Under the pieces are notes generated by a model. It was not told the origin of the DNA, did not search any database, and saw nothing but the letters and a program-made list of their open reading frames with translations. Source: Protonemura montana (lineage: Eukaryota > Arthropoda > Insecta > Plecoptera > Nemouridae). From it: a stretch of 64,000 bases of DNA. The position numbers and the translations under genes are program-made. Position 1 is the first letter of the stretch. Each line of letters opens with the position of its first letter. Of this stretch, positions 8,101-19,600 are shown piece by piece. The DNA lies in contig OX387602.1 of NCBI GenBank assembly GCA_947568835.1, positions 7,410,570 to 7,474,569 on the forward strand, read 5' to 3'.

Positions 8101-10878
8101 ACGGAACACTGTTATGTATTAGCGTTAATTTGAAGTCGATAATTAATTCAATCATCGTTCGAGATTCTCCTGATTTTTAATAAGTTCATAATTAAAAATA
8201 CTAAACTCAGAACTCTCTCAGATGAAAAATTACATTTTTTCAAAACAATATTGTAACGCGATGAAATATTGTCTGACCAAATAACAAACACTCGCCAGAG
8301 AATGGAAAATAAATCTGTACGAAAGATTACTTATCTTGCAAGGTATGATTAATTTCTGTCTCCAACGAAATTGAAAAATTTATTTTGTCTCGAGATGCAA
8401 ACTTAATGCTTCGCAATAACTTTATGATTTCAGCTACCGGCTTTATTTCAGAAAGTACTCTAGTACGCTCGCTCTAGAGTCGATGGCGTTGATGACCCCT
8501 TGGCAGATTCTGGTCACTGTCCTTGCTTCAGTGGCCGTCTCTACGCTTGCGCAAGTTGTGGCCTTGCATTACGCAAGAGACTCGGAGGAGACCAGCAACA
8601 CGTTCACGTCAGAGGTTGTATTTTTCTACAACTTCTACGCGATCTGTCAGCAAGGTATTCTAAACGAAAATCAAGTTCACCGTTAGTGCATCAAAGTAAT
8701 GGCTTTATATGGTATGTGTTTGGTATTTTCAATGACACGCCATGCTTCAACAAAAACTATTTGATTTTGAAACTATTGGGTTCAAAAAGTAACTAGTATA
8801 TGTTACGAAACGTCGGGAAATTAGTTGTCCTTTACTTAACATTCAAACCCCATTTCAAATAGTTTGTGTTAAAACTAGTGCTACGGATAAATCAAGTAGA
8901 CATGAGTCTAAAAAGCATCATACACGCCATGCTTCCTCACCTTAACCAGATATAATCTATTGATTTGGACGAATAACTGTCAGAATCTTATACCTAAACG
9001 TCAAAATCTTACAAGACAAATGAAAATAAGTTTTTTTAAGCGGACCCGGCACCTCCACGCTAACTGGATGACCGTCAAATCCACTGACATCAATCTAGTG
9101 CAAGCAACGAGCGACTGGTATAAATTAACACCGTTAATTCCCTTGCTCCTCGTCATCTTCCCAGGAAATAATTAGCACACCAAGCAATAGATACGACGTG
9201 CTATGCTGGTAGCGTGGATGCATCATAGCTGATAATTATGGCCATTGTGCGTGGCAGCCTGCTATCGATGGTAGCGACCACCATAACGCATAATATACTA
9301 TGTGTACATAACAAATAACCAGACGCGCTACACCTATTTCCAATTACTTGTTAGTGTCTACGTCACTCCACTTGCTCTCTAACAATACGACGTGTAGCGT
9401 CGAAGTGGTGAAATGAAATTGTATAGTGATGCGCAAGTTTCACATGGGGAATTGCATCATTTTTAAGTGGAAAAGTCGGTTGTTGCTTCGAGTTTTCATG
9501 CTCGATGGGTTCGTAGAAAAATCAACTAGGAAAACGGATTCGAATTTCTGTTGGAGCTCTGTTTTTTTGGCGTGGGATCGAAGCAATGCGGATGGAAATA
9601 CTCGTGATGAGAATAACGACGTTGGGACTGCTCTTGATGTTGGTTTGAAAATAGTATAAAAGAGCGCACGAAAGATATACAAAGTCCACCAGTCAAATAT
9701 TTTATCTCAAAAAATTCTGCAGGTTTCTGTCCACGCTGGTTTGAATTGTCTTTGATCTGCAAGAAGTTTGTCATTAAAAAAATTAATACGTCTTGACTTT
9801 GTTTGGTAGGAACGAATTGGGGCAATGGCTTGAGAAGTATTTCTGGCAAAATGAACCTCTGGCTCGTATACTTTTGTGGCCTGGTCGTTTTCAACTCATT
9901 CTCCGCCACAATGATATCGCGGCTGGCAGTGGCTTCTCGAAATTTGCCCTTCGAAAGCATGGAAGAGCTGATAAGAAGCGAAAAATACCAAATTATCTTG
10001 CAGAAAGGGTCTGCAGACTTCGAGGTCTTAAAAGTAAGTCGAGACAAGCCGTTTTATGGTCTGAATTTTAATAAATTTGGTATTACCTCACAAATTAGGA
10101 ATTCTTGCAGGCTATTATTAAGAATTTCGGGCTCAATATATCATCGTACATGGCCAGCGAACAGCCGGATAGCAGACCGGAAGGAATCGAGAGAGTTTGC
10201 AATGGGAACTTCGCGTTCTGGACGACGATGGAACTCCCCGAACTGATCCATGATTTGCGTACTTACAGCTGCACCCCTCTTTGTCTAGTAACACCTTACA
10301 TCAACAGCGTCAGCATGGCGATCGTCAAGGGGCTACCGTACCAACAAATTATGAATTTCTAGTAAGATAATTGCAGTTTTTACTACAAAATGCGTTGTCC
10401 TTGCAAATAAGCAAGTGTAGCTTCAGCGTGGTCCATTTTACAAATATTTAAGGTTCACTTAATTTCTGATCAACGAATAAATTTGTCCACTCAGAATAGC
10501 CGACTTTTTTTGTAATAAAGAGCTTGCAAACAACGTGCATGTAAACGTTGTCGGTGTCTGTCGTACAGTTTGCAGAAGATGGTGGAGACCGGTACCCTGT
10601 CGAGCCTTCACAACCGTTGGTTCCCGGAAGTGGAGCAGGTGACCATTGAGCCGAGGAGCATCGAGCTCCACCAAGCAGTGCCTCTGTTTCTCTGGATATC
10701 GCTGGGCCTGCTAGTTTCGATCGCCCTTCTAATTGCTGAGATGTATGCGTTCAAACGAGCGCAGGCGGACAAAATGAGGAAGATACCAATCATCGCAGGG
10801 AGAAACACTGGAATGCTGATTGAATTTTATCGTAAGAAACGAATATTTAAGCAAACAGTCTTGATTGTGTTTTTCTGA
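5024..10878 (+). CDS. Ionotropic receptor, complete gene (IR-B; nine exons)
   Basis: Exons 5024-5162, 5278-5462, 5577-5676, 6189-6549, 7107-7283, 8452-8654, 9810-10033, 10111-10361 and 10569-10878 all have GT/AG borders and compatible phases. They total 1950 bases, encoding 649 residues. Seen in order: a signal peptide (MAFKWAIFMLIVTHSCNC); a divergent N-terminal domain; the S1 lobe (to about 320) with WGALSANGQWSG, REIDVAIAGMTLTTERV and DADFT, in which Arg307 aligns with the glutamate-receptor carboxylate-binding Arg; M1 (about 340-358); pore loop ending CQQG (386-389); M2 (about 404-426) with FNSFSATMISRLAV; the S2 lobe; and M3 (about 584-605) followed by a 40-residue tail. In S2 the usual acidic ligand residue is replaced by Thr (NFAFWTT). 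The length and layout fit divergent IRs, which act as odour or taste channel subunits in sensory neuron membranes. The ligand and subfamily cannot be told from this. It is a tandem paralog of IR-A and converges with neuroligin. Confidence 0.9.
5278..5676 (+). CDS. IR-B exons 2 and 3 (N-terminal extracellular region)
   Basis: Exon 2 is 5278-5462 (acceptor TTTCAG, donor ATG/GTATGG, phase 0) and exon 3 is 5577-5676 (acceptor ATTCTAG, donor ACAG/GTAAGC, phase 1). Together they encode residues 47 to about 141 of the extracellular N-terminus. This region has no recognisable motif, which is usual for divergent IRs. Confidence 0.75.
6189..6549 (+). CDS. IR-B exon 4 (N-terminal domain to start of S1)
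   Basis: 361 bases after CCCCCCCACAG, ending TTTAG/GTAAGA in phase 2. It encodes WYPPQLPNLYEVYHI and then VTGFMPEVWNELEQLMNF, the beginning of the S1 ligand-binding lobe. Confidence 0.85.
6550..7106 (+). repeat. IR-B intron 4 with a hairpin and a CCTAA run
   Basis: Inverted repeat CAAGGGC / GCCCTTG at 6728-6734 and 6742-6748, followed by AACCTAACCTAACC at 6762-6776. CCTAA is the insect telomere unit, but three units are too few to mean a telomere. It looks like a fragment of a short dispersed element. Confidence 0.35.
7107..7283 (+). CDS. IR-B exon 5 (S1 lobe core)
   Basis: Acceptor ACATTCCAG, donor AACAG/GTGAGC, phase 2. It encodes the diagnostic S1 motif WGALSANGQWSGLMGMLY, the IDVAIAGMTLTTERV stretch with Arg307, and DADFT. 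Confidence 0.9.
7284..8451 (+). other. IR-B intron 5
   Basis: 1168 bases of AT-rich intron from GTGAGC to TTTCAG. The open frame at 7354-7572 has no homology that I recognise. I see no other feature. Confidence 0.6.
8452..8654 (+). CDS. IR-B exon 6 (M1 and pore loop)
   Basis: Acceptor TTTATTTCAG, donor CAAG/GTATTC, phase 1. It encodes ALESMALMTPW, the first membrane segment, and the pore helix ending CQQ. The following G comes from the next exon and completes the QQG motif. Confidence 0.85.
8655..9809 (+). other. IR-B intron 6, containing a TATA-like box
   Basis: 1155 bases between the pore-loop exon and the M2 exon. TATAAAAG lies at 9655-9662 in a good core-promoter context, with no recognisable gene start directly after it. 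Small open frames (8960-9175, 9426-9659) look like chance. Confidence 0.5.
9810..10878 (+). CDS. IR-B exons 7-9 (M2, S2 lobe, M3, tail)
   Basis: Exon 7 (9810-10033) encodes M2, exon 8 (10111-10361) encodes most of S2, and exon 9 (10569-10878) encodes the end of S2, M3 and the basic tail. Exon 8 ends TTTCTA/GTAAG, the same junction and phase as in IR-A, and exon 9 starts TTTGCAGAAGATG. The stop is TGA at 10876-10878. The first candidate polyadenylation signal I see is AATAAA near 11596, about 700 bases on. Confidence 0.88.
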
Positions 10879-12325
10879 TACGCATTTTTTTTTTATTACT
10901 GGGCTTGTTGGTTTTATGAGCGCTTTTTTGCTTTTGTGGACGTTGAGTGGAATTTTTATGAAGGAGAAAAGTTGAAATCGAATAAGTATTTCAAAATATG
11001 TTCTTCAATATTGCCATCCGTGTTTCAAGGACTTCGGAGGAAAATGAAAACAACATCTTAAATCCGCATTCTGATTCTTTGTCTCACACGAGCGGTTTTT
11101 TATATTTTCTTATGTATTACAGACGGTGCTGCTCATCAATCTCGTGTTAGCGAGGGATGCTAAATAATTTAATACTGGTAAGAAGAAGGCGCGATAGAAG
11201 ACGGAACAAGTAACTGGATGCCGAACCATCCGTGACGGATGCTTAGCGGCCTAAGTTTCAAGTGCACTTATCTCGGGGAACCACTCGGAGGCGGAAAATT
11301 TGAGTGTCACTTTGAACTTTCTGCAAACTAATGGCAGGAAAATCGTCTGCCCAAGAAAATCTTAAGATGTAATTGTGGAACATGTATGAAAATGAGATAT
11401 TGGCTTTAAAGTAAGGTCTAAACTTTAAAGTAATAGTCAACTTGTTAGCTAGGTAGTTCCAACTTCTTATCTAGGTAGTAGTACTTGAAATACTTTCTCT
11501 CTCAGACAACCAAAAGTTCTTAGAAGTCACTTATCTAAGACAATTAAACAATTGTACAAATTCTATTCACAAACGCACTGACAATCTTCCTATGAATAAT
11601 AAATGCATGTACGCTTATTTCGCTTTCGTTTCTTGTTAGCTAAAATCGCTTTCATAAAGTTCATACCATTTCCAGAACATGATCCTATTTAACCAATTTC
11701 GACGTCAGAGAAAGAGCATGCATCTCACTCATCTAAAATCCACTTGTTGTCACGCCTACGCCAGTGTCATCCGATTTGAACTGGAGCATGCAGGAAAAGA
11801 CTCAACCCGTTTTAAAGATCACGAAATATGTCAACATTCACGCCGTACATATTATGGTCCTATTCTTGTCTTGTTTCTTAAGAAATGGAGAATGGAATGA
11901 AAGAAAGCAAGTTTAAAAAAGCGTTGCAGAGAGTTCCGTTTAATTAGAAGGCTTTTATCATATGACATAAGCCCAAGTGAACTCCATAACCAGAGTCAAG
12001 AACAAGACATTAGGACAAGTCGCAAGCAAAACAGAGTTTTTTTCTTTTCCATTTTCTTTTTTACGATATTGCATTAAACTAAATATATATTAAACTAGAT
12101 ATCGAACTTCCAGGCAAATGAACTTACAGTCTAGTCCGCGAGACAAGATACCAATCCAAAGTATGCTACAGTTATTTTAATTGCAAAATAATTCCCAATA
12201 TTGTTATAATAGGTAGAACATACTTGATAATAACTCGAACAGCAAAACATTTTGGCACTACCAAAAGCTTTACACCCTTAGGAAAATGGCGGAGATGAGC
12301 GGAGATGATTTTTAGTGTTTTTAAA

Positions 12326-12577
12326 ATGGCAGAAGGCCCTGATGTCACCCCAAAAACAACCAGTGGCGCTTTTGCTGAAAAAGTATGTTTTTTCGCAGAA
12401 CGAATCGCAGCGGTTAAATTAAGAATCTGGGCCACGCTACACAAATGTAGAAAGGTGGTTACAAGTAAAATATGTTTGAGGACGAGTCTATTCCGACTCG
12501 TAGGAAATGTATTGGAATATTACGAAAAAATAAAAGATGAGGAGAAATTTTGCAGTAAGCTTCCAATCGAAGAATGA
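12326..12577 (+). CDS. Possible small protein of 83 residues, unknown
   Basis: ATG sits in a good context (TTTTAAAATGGC) and the frame runs to TGA. The product starts MAEGPDV, is basic, has five Cys, and looks helical around KVCFFAERIAAVKLRIW and LFRLVGNVLEYYEKIKDEE. Just upstream a 9-codon frame (about 12284-12313) with the same AAAATGGC start ends in TAG, as a short upstream ORF would. I recognise no family and see no splice evidence. It could be chance. Confidence 0.25.
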   Translation: MAEGPDVTPKTTSGAFAEKVCFFAERIAAVKLRIWATLHKCRKVVTSKICLRTSLFRLVGNVLEYYEKIKDEEKFCSKLPIEE

Positions 12578-15380
12578 ATTCATGACAGTATCCCGACGAT
12601 TCAATTCTCTAGAGTCAAGTCAGCGAGCACTGTTGCAAAATATAAAATTGCTTCACGTTGTACACATTTTAATCGACTTTCCATAAGCATATAATATAAT
12701 AATCTAGTTCCAGCAAAGAGGGTAGCATAGCTAGATGGGAAACGAGCATACGTGTGCTTCATATTTTCGGCCGTAAGTACAATATTAACTCTCCATGTAA
12801 TAATCCTTCATCCTCCCTGTAAAGTGCCGAGCAAACGGGCAACGTTTAGATACAACGACGTTATCATTGGAGAACGGAAACCGAAAGGACAGTGGCGTAC
12901 ATACCATAGACACAACCAAAGGCAGCGCCCCAAAATGTTTTGTTAAAACAATGTAGACTGAAAAAGTAAAATAATGAGAAAAGTGTTAAAGCAGGTCAAC
13001 AACAGCAGAATCGCCGTCAAACAGATGCGTCGTTCGACCGAACATGATTTTTTTTTGTTGCAATAGCGCGAAAATAATCGCAAGGAATTTCAAGGAGTTG
13101 CAAGTTGGAATTTGAGTTGGAATTGGAATGTTCGGTAACCTACCAACATGGTTGACGAATGTTTGAGTTTGTTGCCAAGGTGGTAGGAGGATTGTGAAGT
13201 AAGTCCAGAGACCGATAGTGACGACACTGCTAGAAGCCATCTTCTGTTTGGACAGGGATAGAAAATGCTGGTCGTGGGACATAAGTTTACAGAGGTAAAC
13301 TCACAAGACAACGTCGACCATCTTGGTTAATCTCCGATCGCGGGCCAACTCATCTTGGATTAGTCATGCATGGTCACGAGGAGCGGGTAGACCCACATCC
13401 CGGAACGCCTATGTTTGTCAACGGTGAATAACGTAACGGTCAATCAATCATGTGCATGGTTAGCTCAACGTGTGTGGACCGAAACGATGTGCTATCGCGT
13501 AGTGGCCAGAGCCGACAGTTCTAAACAAAAAGTGATGGCCTACTACTAAAAGATATCATCTTTCTGGGGCGATTTTCTTTTAAGAGTTTTTTTAACTGAT
13601 AACTGCTGGGTATAAGCATCAGGCGCTACGGGTTTCTAGGGGACTCTTAACCGGAATATTTATGATTTTGTTGATGCTTCGTAGACTATAATACTAACGT
13701 CTCATTAATCGAAAAAGGTAAAAAAGGTTTGACAGAAGGTTTGGGGTTAAGTAGGGCAGATTTTATAGACATTTGCTAGAGGCCTTTTCACAAACGATAT
13801 GCGATCAAAATGTACGTAAACCGTTCGAAGACAGTAAGGAAAATACATGACTGATGTACTATTAAACATGCATGTTTATGCTACTTTAGCTTCAATGGAG
13901 AAATTCCCTAGAAGTCTTGGTCTGACACAAATAAATGAGCACCTTCTCAGGTTAGATTTTACTCGCACACAAGCTTAACAATGGCGTCTCCTTGCAAATG
14001 CGCCAAAAAGTTACAAGGAAGCGTGCAGCAAAGTGAAAGAACGGTAAAAGCAAGTACTCACTCTACGTTATGTTGCTCCTGCCAGCTCCCAGCAAATTCC
14101 TTGCTCTGCACCACGGTTATTGCTTTTGCCATGTCTCGAAAATGTGCGCCGTCTTTCTCGTTTTGTTCAATGTCGCCCCGAGTTCAGATTCTATTCCCTT
14201 TGAAGAACAGAGAGCAAGGAAATTATGAAAATATTGTATTGGATTTCACTGACAATACTTGCTTGCCTTGTTCGCCTTGTTCGCTGAAAGACAAAACGAA
14301 TAGATTTCTAGCTTGACTAATAGGTACAAATTTGTCAGTGAACATTTTTTTACGGTGGGAAATTATACAAATGGATCCTTTTTGGATCTCAAGCTTATCG
14401 TGCAATAAAATTGATTAAAAAAAAAAAGTTTACCAGGAAAATCACTATACTATACCACTAAAAAGTGGCTTGAAATAATAAACTAAACGCAAATGTATAT
14501 AACTACGTGAACTCAACGAAGGTGCTCAACTACAGGGGAGTTTTAAAGCTATTTGCGCACGGAAGGGATATAAGACAAGATCGTAATAAAAATGAAACAT
14601 GAACGCAATTTCAAAACTAAAACGAGCATGCAAAAAGTTTTAAAAATCTGTCAAATGCAAGATTTTTTAATACCAAAACGTCTGAATGAGCAATAAGTTG
14701 TAGTTTTTCGTTTCATGCTAAAGTTTCCCAATAAAATATCTCGAAGCTAGAAAAGCGTTGCGAGCACGTAGGCGAGGAAACTCTTACCGCGGTGGCCGTC
14801 GAGGGGCGGAGAGAGACGCATACATTTGCTCTCGTCTTGTCTGGAGTCGAGCGGCCCGGAGAGCGCAGCGGGGAATCGGGATGTGGAAAGCACAGAGGAT
14901 TTTACTAGTGGAAGAGGAGCACTCAATGGAAAGAAACTTGAAGACGTTTGCGATCAAACGAACAGAAATATAATATTCTCCAATATGATGGGAAGAAAAG
15001 AATTAATTAAATGAATGGACACAGTTACGATCATAAATTGAGCCCTAACGTTGACCATTCATAAAATTTCACAAAACCTTTTTTTTTTGTTCTTCACAAC
15101 AGGAGTCATCATCATTCAGAAATAACCATCATAAAAGATGACAATATATAATAGTCATTACAATAGCAAAGCTATTTTACTTTCTATGTACAACGAGTTT
15201 CTCCTCGAGTTTGACGAGTCAGCGGTCAACGCTAGAACAGTTCGTCTGTGCAGCACAATGTTCAGATCACTTTAGGCGATACTGTTGCTGTCCTGCCTTA
15301 TTGGACACAAGCAACTGTCACAACAACCAGTGTAGGGGAGGGAGGGTAACATTTTTCTTGGGGGTTTCGTGACACTGTCG

Positions 15381-15459
15381 AGGGTCACACAACTGAGCTT
15401 ACGGTGACCTTGAGCACATGGTGACCTTGGAAATGTTACTACTCACACATTCAAGGTCG
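15381..15459. promoter_or_regulatory. Cluster of nuclear-receptor extended half sites
   Basis: Four close matches to the monomer site (T/C)CAAGGTCA occur within 80 bases, in both orientations: AGGGTCAC at 15381, GGTGACCTTG at 15403-15412, GGTGACCTTGG at 15420-15430, TCAAGGTCG at 15451-15459. In insects this motif is bound by FTZ-F1, HR39 or ERR type receptors. The cluster lies about 420-500 bases past the neuroligin stop codon. Confidence 0.35.
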
Positions 15460-15880
15460 TGCTGTGTGGATCGGAACGTTTTGAAAAACTATCGTAAAAA
15501 ACATTGCAAATATTTTAGATTTAGGTCAACAAAAACAGATTGGTTTAATAATCTTTTAAATCTCGTAACAATAGTTAACAGGTGTGTACATAGGTTTGAA
15601 TATTTCCATATACAAAACATTTTGCGTAGAGTGGGTGGGCCTTGTTGAGTTGGGATTGAGGGTCGAACAACATTTACGTCTTTGGATATGAACAGTGAAA
15701 ATGTTACGTAATTTACATTCAAGATTAGAGAGTGCACCCTGGAGACTATGAAGGTTCCCTTAATGATGTCACCGTGTCATAATAAACCTAAACGTTTCAC
15801 CACAAAAGTCCCATCAGTTCCAACCACAAGCCACACAAATAAAATCCCAGCACCAAATGAGTCGGTTAAAACGGTTTCAC

Positions 15881-16668
15881 TCACACTGATATTTCTTGAA
15901 TCTGCACCCTCTTCTTCATGGTGCCCGGCGTCTGTGGACACCCCTGCTGTCGCAGAATGCCTCCACTCTGGTTTGCCTGCCCGGGCGGCTGCATTTTCGG
16001 CGGCGGTGGGGGCTCAGGAATCGACGGACTGACCAATCCTTGCGTCACATCCGGTACACAAGGACTCGAAACGTAACTCGGAGGTCCTGTGCAGTTCCCC
16101 ATCCGCTTAACGCCAGACGTCGGCGACGATTTAAACTCCTGCAATGGCATCTCGACCATCGAGCCCGAAACAGATGCGTGAATGTGTTGCTGTGACGAAG
16201 ATATCGACACGTGATCGACTAGACTGTGTTTACTTTCAAAATGTTCGCCCGAACTGCTGCTACAACTACCTGCCTCGACAAGTTCCTCTTTCTTTTTGTC
16301 ACCAAAATGTCCGCCACTGGCACCCCTGTCACGCTGGTGGTAAATACCAGCGAATATCAATATATTGAGCAGTAGAAGAAAACACCCGACGCCAATTGTG
16401 ACAGTGAGGGCTGTCGTGTAGCTTTGGTAGTGACTCGAAGCTAGTTTCTTCAGGAGGTTGTTGCTGCTGATACTCGAGGGCCGCAGGGTATTGGCGACGC
16501 CGCCGACGCCGGTAAGCGTCGCATTTGGAGGGCATTCGGTGGTCGGATTTGCCTCCTGTCGTGGCATGGGGGTGGTACGCACTAGGGTCGGGGTCGCCGC
16601 AAGGGTGGAGCTTTCCGTCGTGGCTTGAGGACCGCTGGGACGTTGCAACGTTTGCGGCCGCACCGAGC
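15881..16668 (-). CDS. Neuroligin last coding exon: stalk, membrane segment, cytoplasmic tail
   Basis: Acceptor TTGTCCGGACGCAG, stop TGA at 15881-15883. It encodes a Ser/Thr/Pro-rich, probably O-glycosylated stalk; a membrane helix ([20 protein letters not shown], about 16340-16415); the juxtamembrane YHQRDR; and a tail with [10 protein letters not shown] and [14 protein letters not shown]. The end QIQEISV is compatible with a class II type PDZ ligand (hydrophobic-x-hydrophobic). Confidence 0.92.
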
Positions 16669-19600
16669 CTGCGTCCGGACAAAAGAATGTTTCATAACGT
16701 TGGGAAATGGAATCTTGATTTGACTGCATTGTTATCGTGCAGCGTGAACAAAAAATGTTGCCACTATTTTAAAGTAGGCACGGTGTTTGCAGGCGAATGT
16801 TATACTTTCATTTTAAAATGCGAGAACGTCCCCAAGGCAAATGAAACTGTACCAAATTTAAAACAGAAATGTAATTAACCTTTTTGGCTGGAGCAAGATT
16901 TACATATACTGCGTTGCTTTGTGATGAAGTCTCACGATTTTTATCTTAACCCGTGCTGCAAGATTTTATAAGTGCTTCGAAGAAATGAAGATGGACCAAC
17001 TATCTTGAAACGCTCAACTATCGTCTTACTAGCTAAATTCCACCGCACCTTACAAGAGTATAAAACAGATGAGCAACATTGACTAACAATCTACGCCCTC
17101 TCGAAAACTCTAGCGCTTTGACAAGAAGCCCCTTACCTTCATAGAACTGAGCGCCTTCTTCTTGAAAGTGGTGGTGTCGCATGCTGAGATCGTCTCCACC
17201 GGGACGGTGCAGCTGAGGGATCAGGTTCAGCCACAGCGACATCTTGTGTCCACGATAATGGTTTCGCATTTCGGGCTTGGTTCCTGGAGGAACAAACTAC
17301 AGTGAAATACGACGAGTAAAATTCGCAGAAACCTTGCAAGCATTATTTATTTTCTATATGTTTGGCAGGAGGAGAAATCCAAAAGTCACAAGAAACCATC
17401 CCAAAATGAAATCAGATAAATCTTCTGCGGTACTTTTCTGTTTTCCCAAAGGTGAACGTTTTGCCAATTCCCATTAAGAATCCGTGGAGGTTGATGTTTC
17501 TTTCGGGTACTCAGTAATTTAGGAATTATCTACGGCCACGAAATGTGACACTGAGATAGGAGATAAGAACTAGTATTGAGACAGCAATATAAAGTCTGCT
17601 ACTTAGCGTAAAACATGGATTTAAGCATCTCGTAATTCTGTTTTTCCTGCTTTTGTACTCAACTCGCCATCGAGAGCGTGGCACTTCCACCTCTGAGCTG
17701 GGAAACCTGGCCTGCAATGGAGCCCCAAAAGGACGACGATGTCAGTCACCCACGTGTTGCGGTCATTCTCATTTCACATTCTACTTTCAAACTCGATAAA
17801 ACGCCCTGATAAGCTTCACTACAGGATTTATTCTATTCACGTCTCGTCTGAAAGCCATCTTCTACAAATATCACAAGAAGTGAGCAAATATCTGGTTTTA
17901 CCATTTACCATAATGGAAAAATACGACGCGGAAATTTGAAATAAGTTGCTTTTGGCTAAAAGCGCTCTTTGATGGTCGTTTCGAAACGTTAAAGTGGTGG
18001 CGCAAATAGGTAACTTGCGCAGAGAATTATCGGTCAAAACATATTCGCCGCAAACATGCCTACATGGAATTATGGAAATGGAAAGTAGCAGAATCTTATT
18101 TACTAGCCTCATTTTGGCCCGCAATGGCTTTAGGGTGAAAAACATCATAGAGTATTTTCAGAATTAGAGCCGCCAAAAATGGATGACTCACACAACCTTT
18201 TTGCCATTAGCTGAAGGGTGAATTTTTTTCGTCAGCTATTTTTGTTGGTGTTTCTTATCTTGAAAATACATTGCAATCGTTTTTATCAAACACTCTGGCA
18301 TACCCATAATAAAAATGTGTAATATAGTGGTTTATTTCTGATTAGACCGATATAGGTGACCAATAACACATCCTCGCAAATGAACTCACGTCAGAAGCAG
18401 ATTCCATCAAGCGGGGAAGGTATTCGAAGTTTTTTTGCCACTACCTGTTGTAAGCTTTTCACATTTCTCGCCGCCTTTCCTTCACGATGCCTGTAAATCC
18501 CATACCACCACCGAGGACGGTGCTAGCGAATACGTGCGGGTGATTGAACGCCCCCGGTTCTAATAGGCTATCAGACTCACCTAGTTCGAGATAGAGTTGA
18601 TTGATCGCGTCGTATGTGTCCCAAAAGGGTGGGTGCGGGGGAGGCACTTCTGCCTCGACGGGATCGTCCAGGTCCAGTTCGGGATCGGGATCGGAGCGCA
18701 CGTTCGCTGGGCTGTTGGGGTCCCTGTAATGTGGAAAACATTGCATTGATTTAGAACGTGATTCATTGCCGTGTTGTAGAGTGGGTGTTTAAGAATGCAT
18801 GTAGATAAAGTGCATTTGAATGCTGTATGAGGACATGGAGTGTAACTGTGCAATCGATACATGTAGATTGTTTAATGTTTACCAGGTTTATGAATATGTA
18901 TTTATACGGTGGCAGTAGTACATGGATTAAAATAAGCGCCCATTAAAAGGTATTTGATACTTAAAACATTTAGTTTCAAGACATTCGATTAAAAATGTCA
19001 AAATTCTTTCATCGGAATGGCTTCGCGGTTTTGAAAAATGAATTTGTAAAATTGACTTTACTCTCGACCGAAACTTAGCACTGATGAGATTCAAATTCTC
19101 GCCAACTGACTGCATATTGTGATAAAAACCGTTGTCTTAATTTTCCAAGCTAGTTCCGTATGAGTACCCTTTAAAATTGTGCAGCCCAAGACTTACAAAG
19201 TACTCAACTACTGTTCGCGATCGGGTCCCACACAAGCTTATCTATTTCTAATGAGCAACGCCACTCCATCCATAGTTCTCGTTAAACATAGGACAACAAG
19301 TGAGCGTTCTGATAACTATTCAACTCTATGTAATACATAAAGAGAATGCATTCACCTCTAAAGCTCACACGAACTTAACGAAAGAACCGAACTGTGCTTG
19401 AACGTCCTCTAACAGGCAATCTCTCGATACGGCCAACTTGTTTTTGCCCCCAGAATTGATGGAGAGACTCAACATGAGCGGGTTGAAGCTAAGCTTACGT
19501 AATGGATTGTATTCTTTAAAGGTCAAAGGCTCAGTTAATGAAGCAAGATGGTCATTAATCTTGTCGATGCCTAGTTGGAGTTGACCCATTCCATCGAGTT

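Larger units (their letters stand above)
10879..15880. other. Intergenic region between the convergent IR-B and neuroligin genes
   Basis: About 5 kb, AT-rich. It contains the IR-B 3' flank, a possible small ORF (12326-12577), a GC-rich block (about 14757-14885) and a half-site cluster (15381-15459). The neuroligin 3' untranslated region must lie in its right part, but I could not fix its end. No transposase or reverse transcriptase similarity is visible. Confidence 0.5.

Noticed and set aside
14757..15014. Arg-rich ORFs over the GC-rich block in the spacer
   Set aside because: The composition explains the Arg richness; there is no domain, and two frames are open equally.
16525..16878. Plus-strand open frame opposite the last neuroligin exon
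   Set aside because: Shadow of the minus-strand coding exon, whose frame carries clear neuroligin motifs and correct splice sites.
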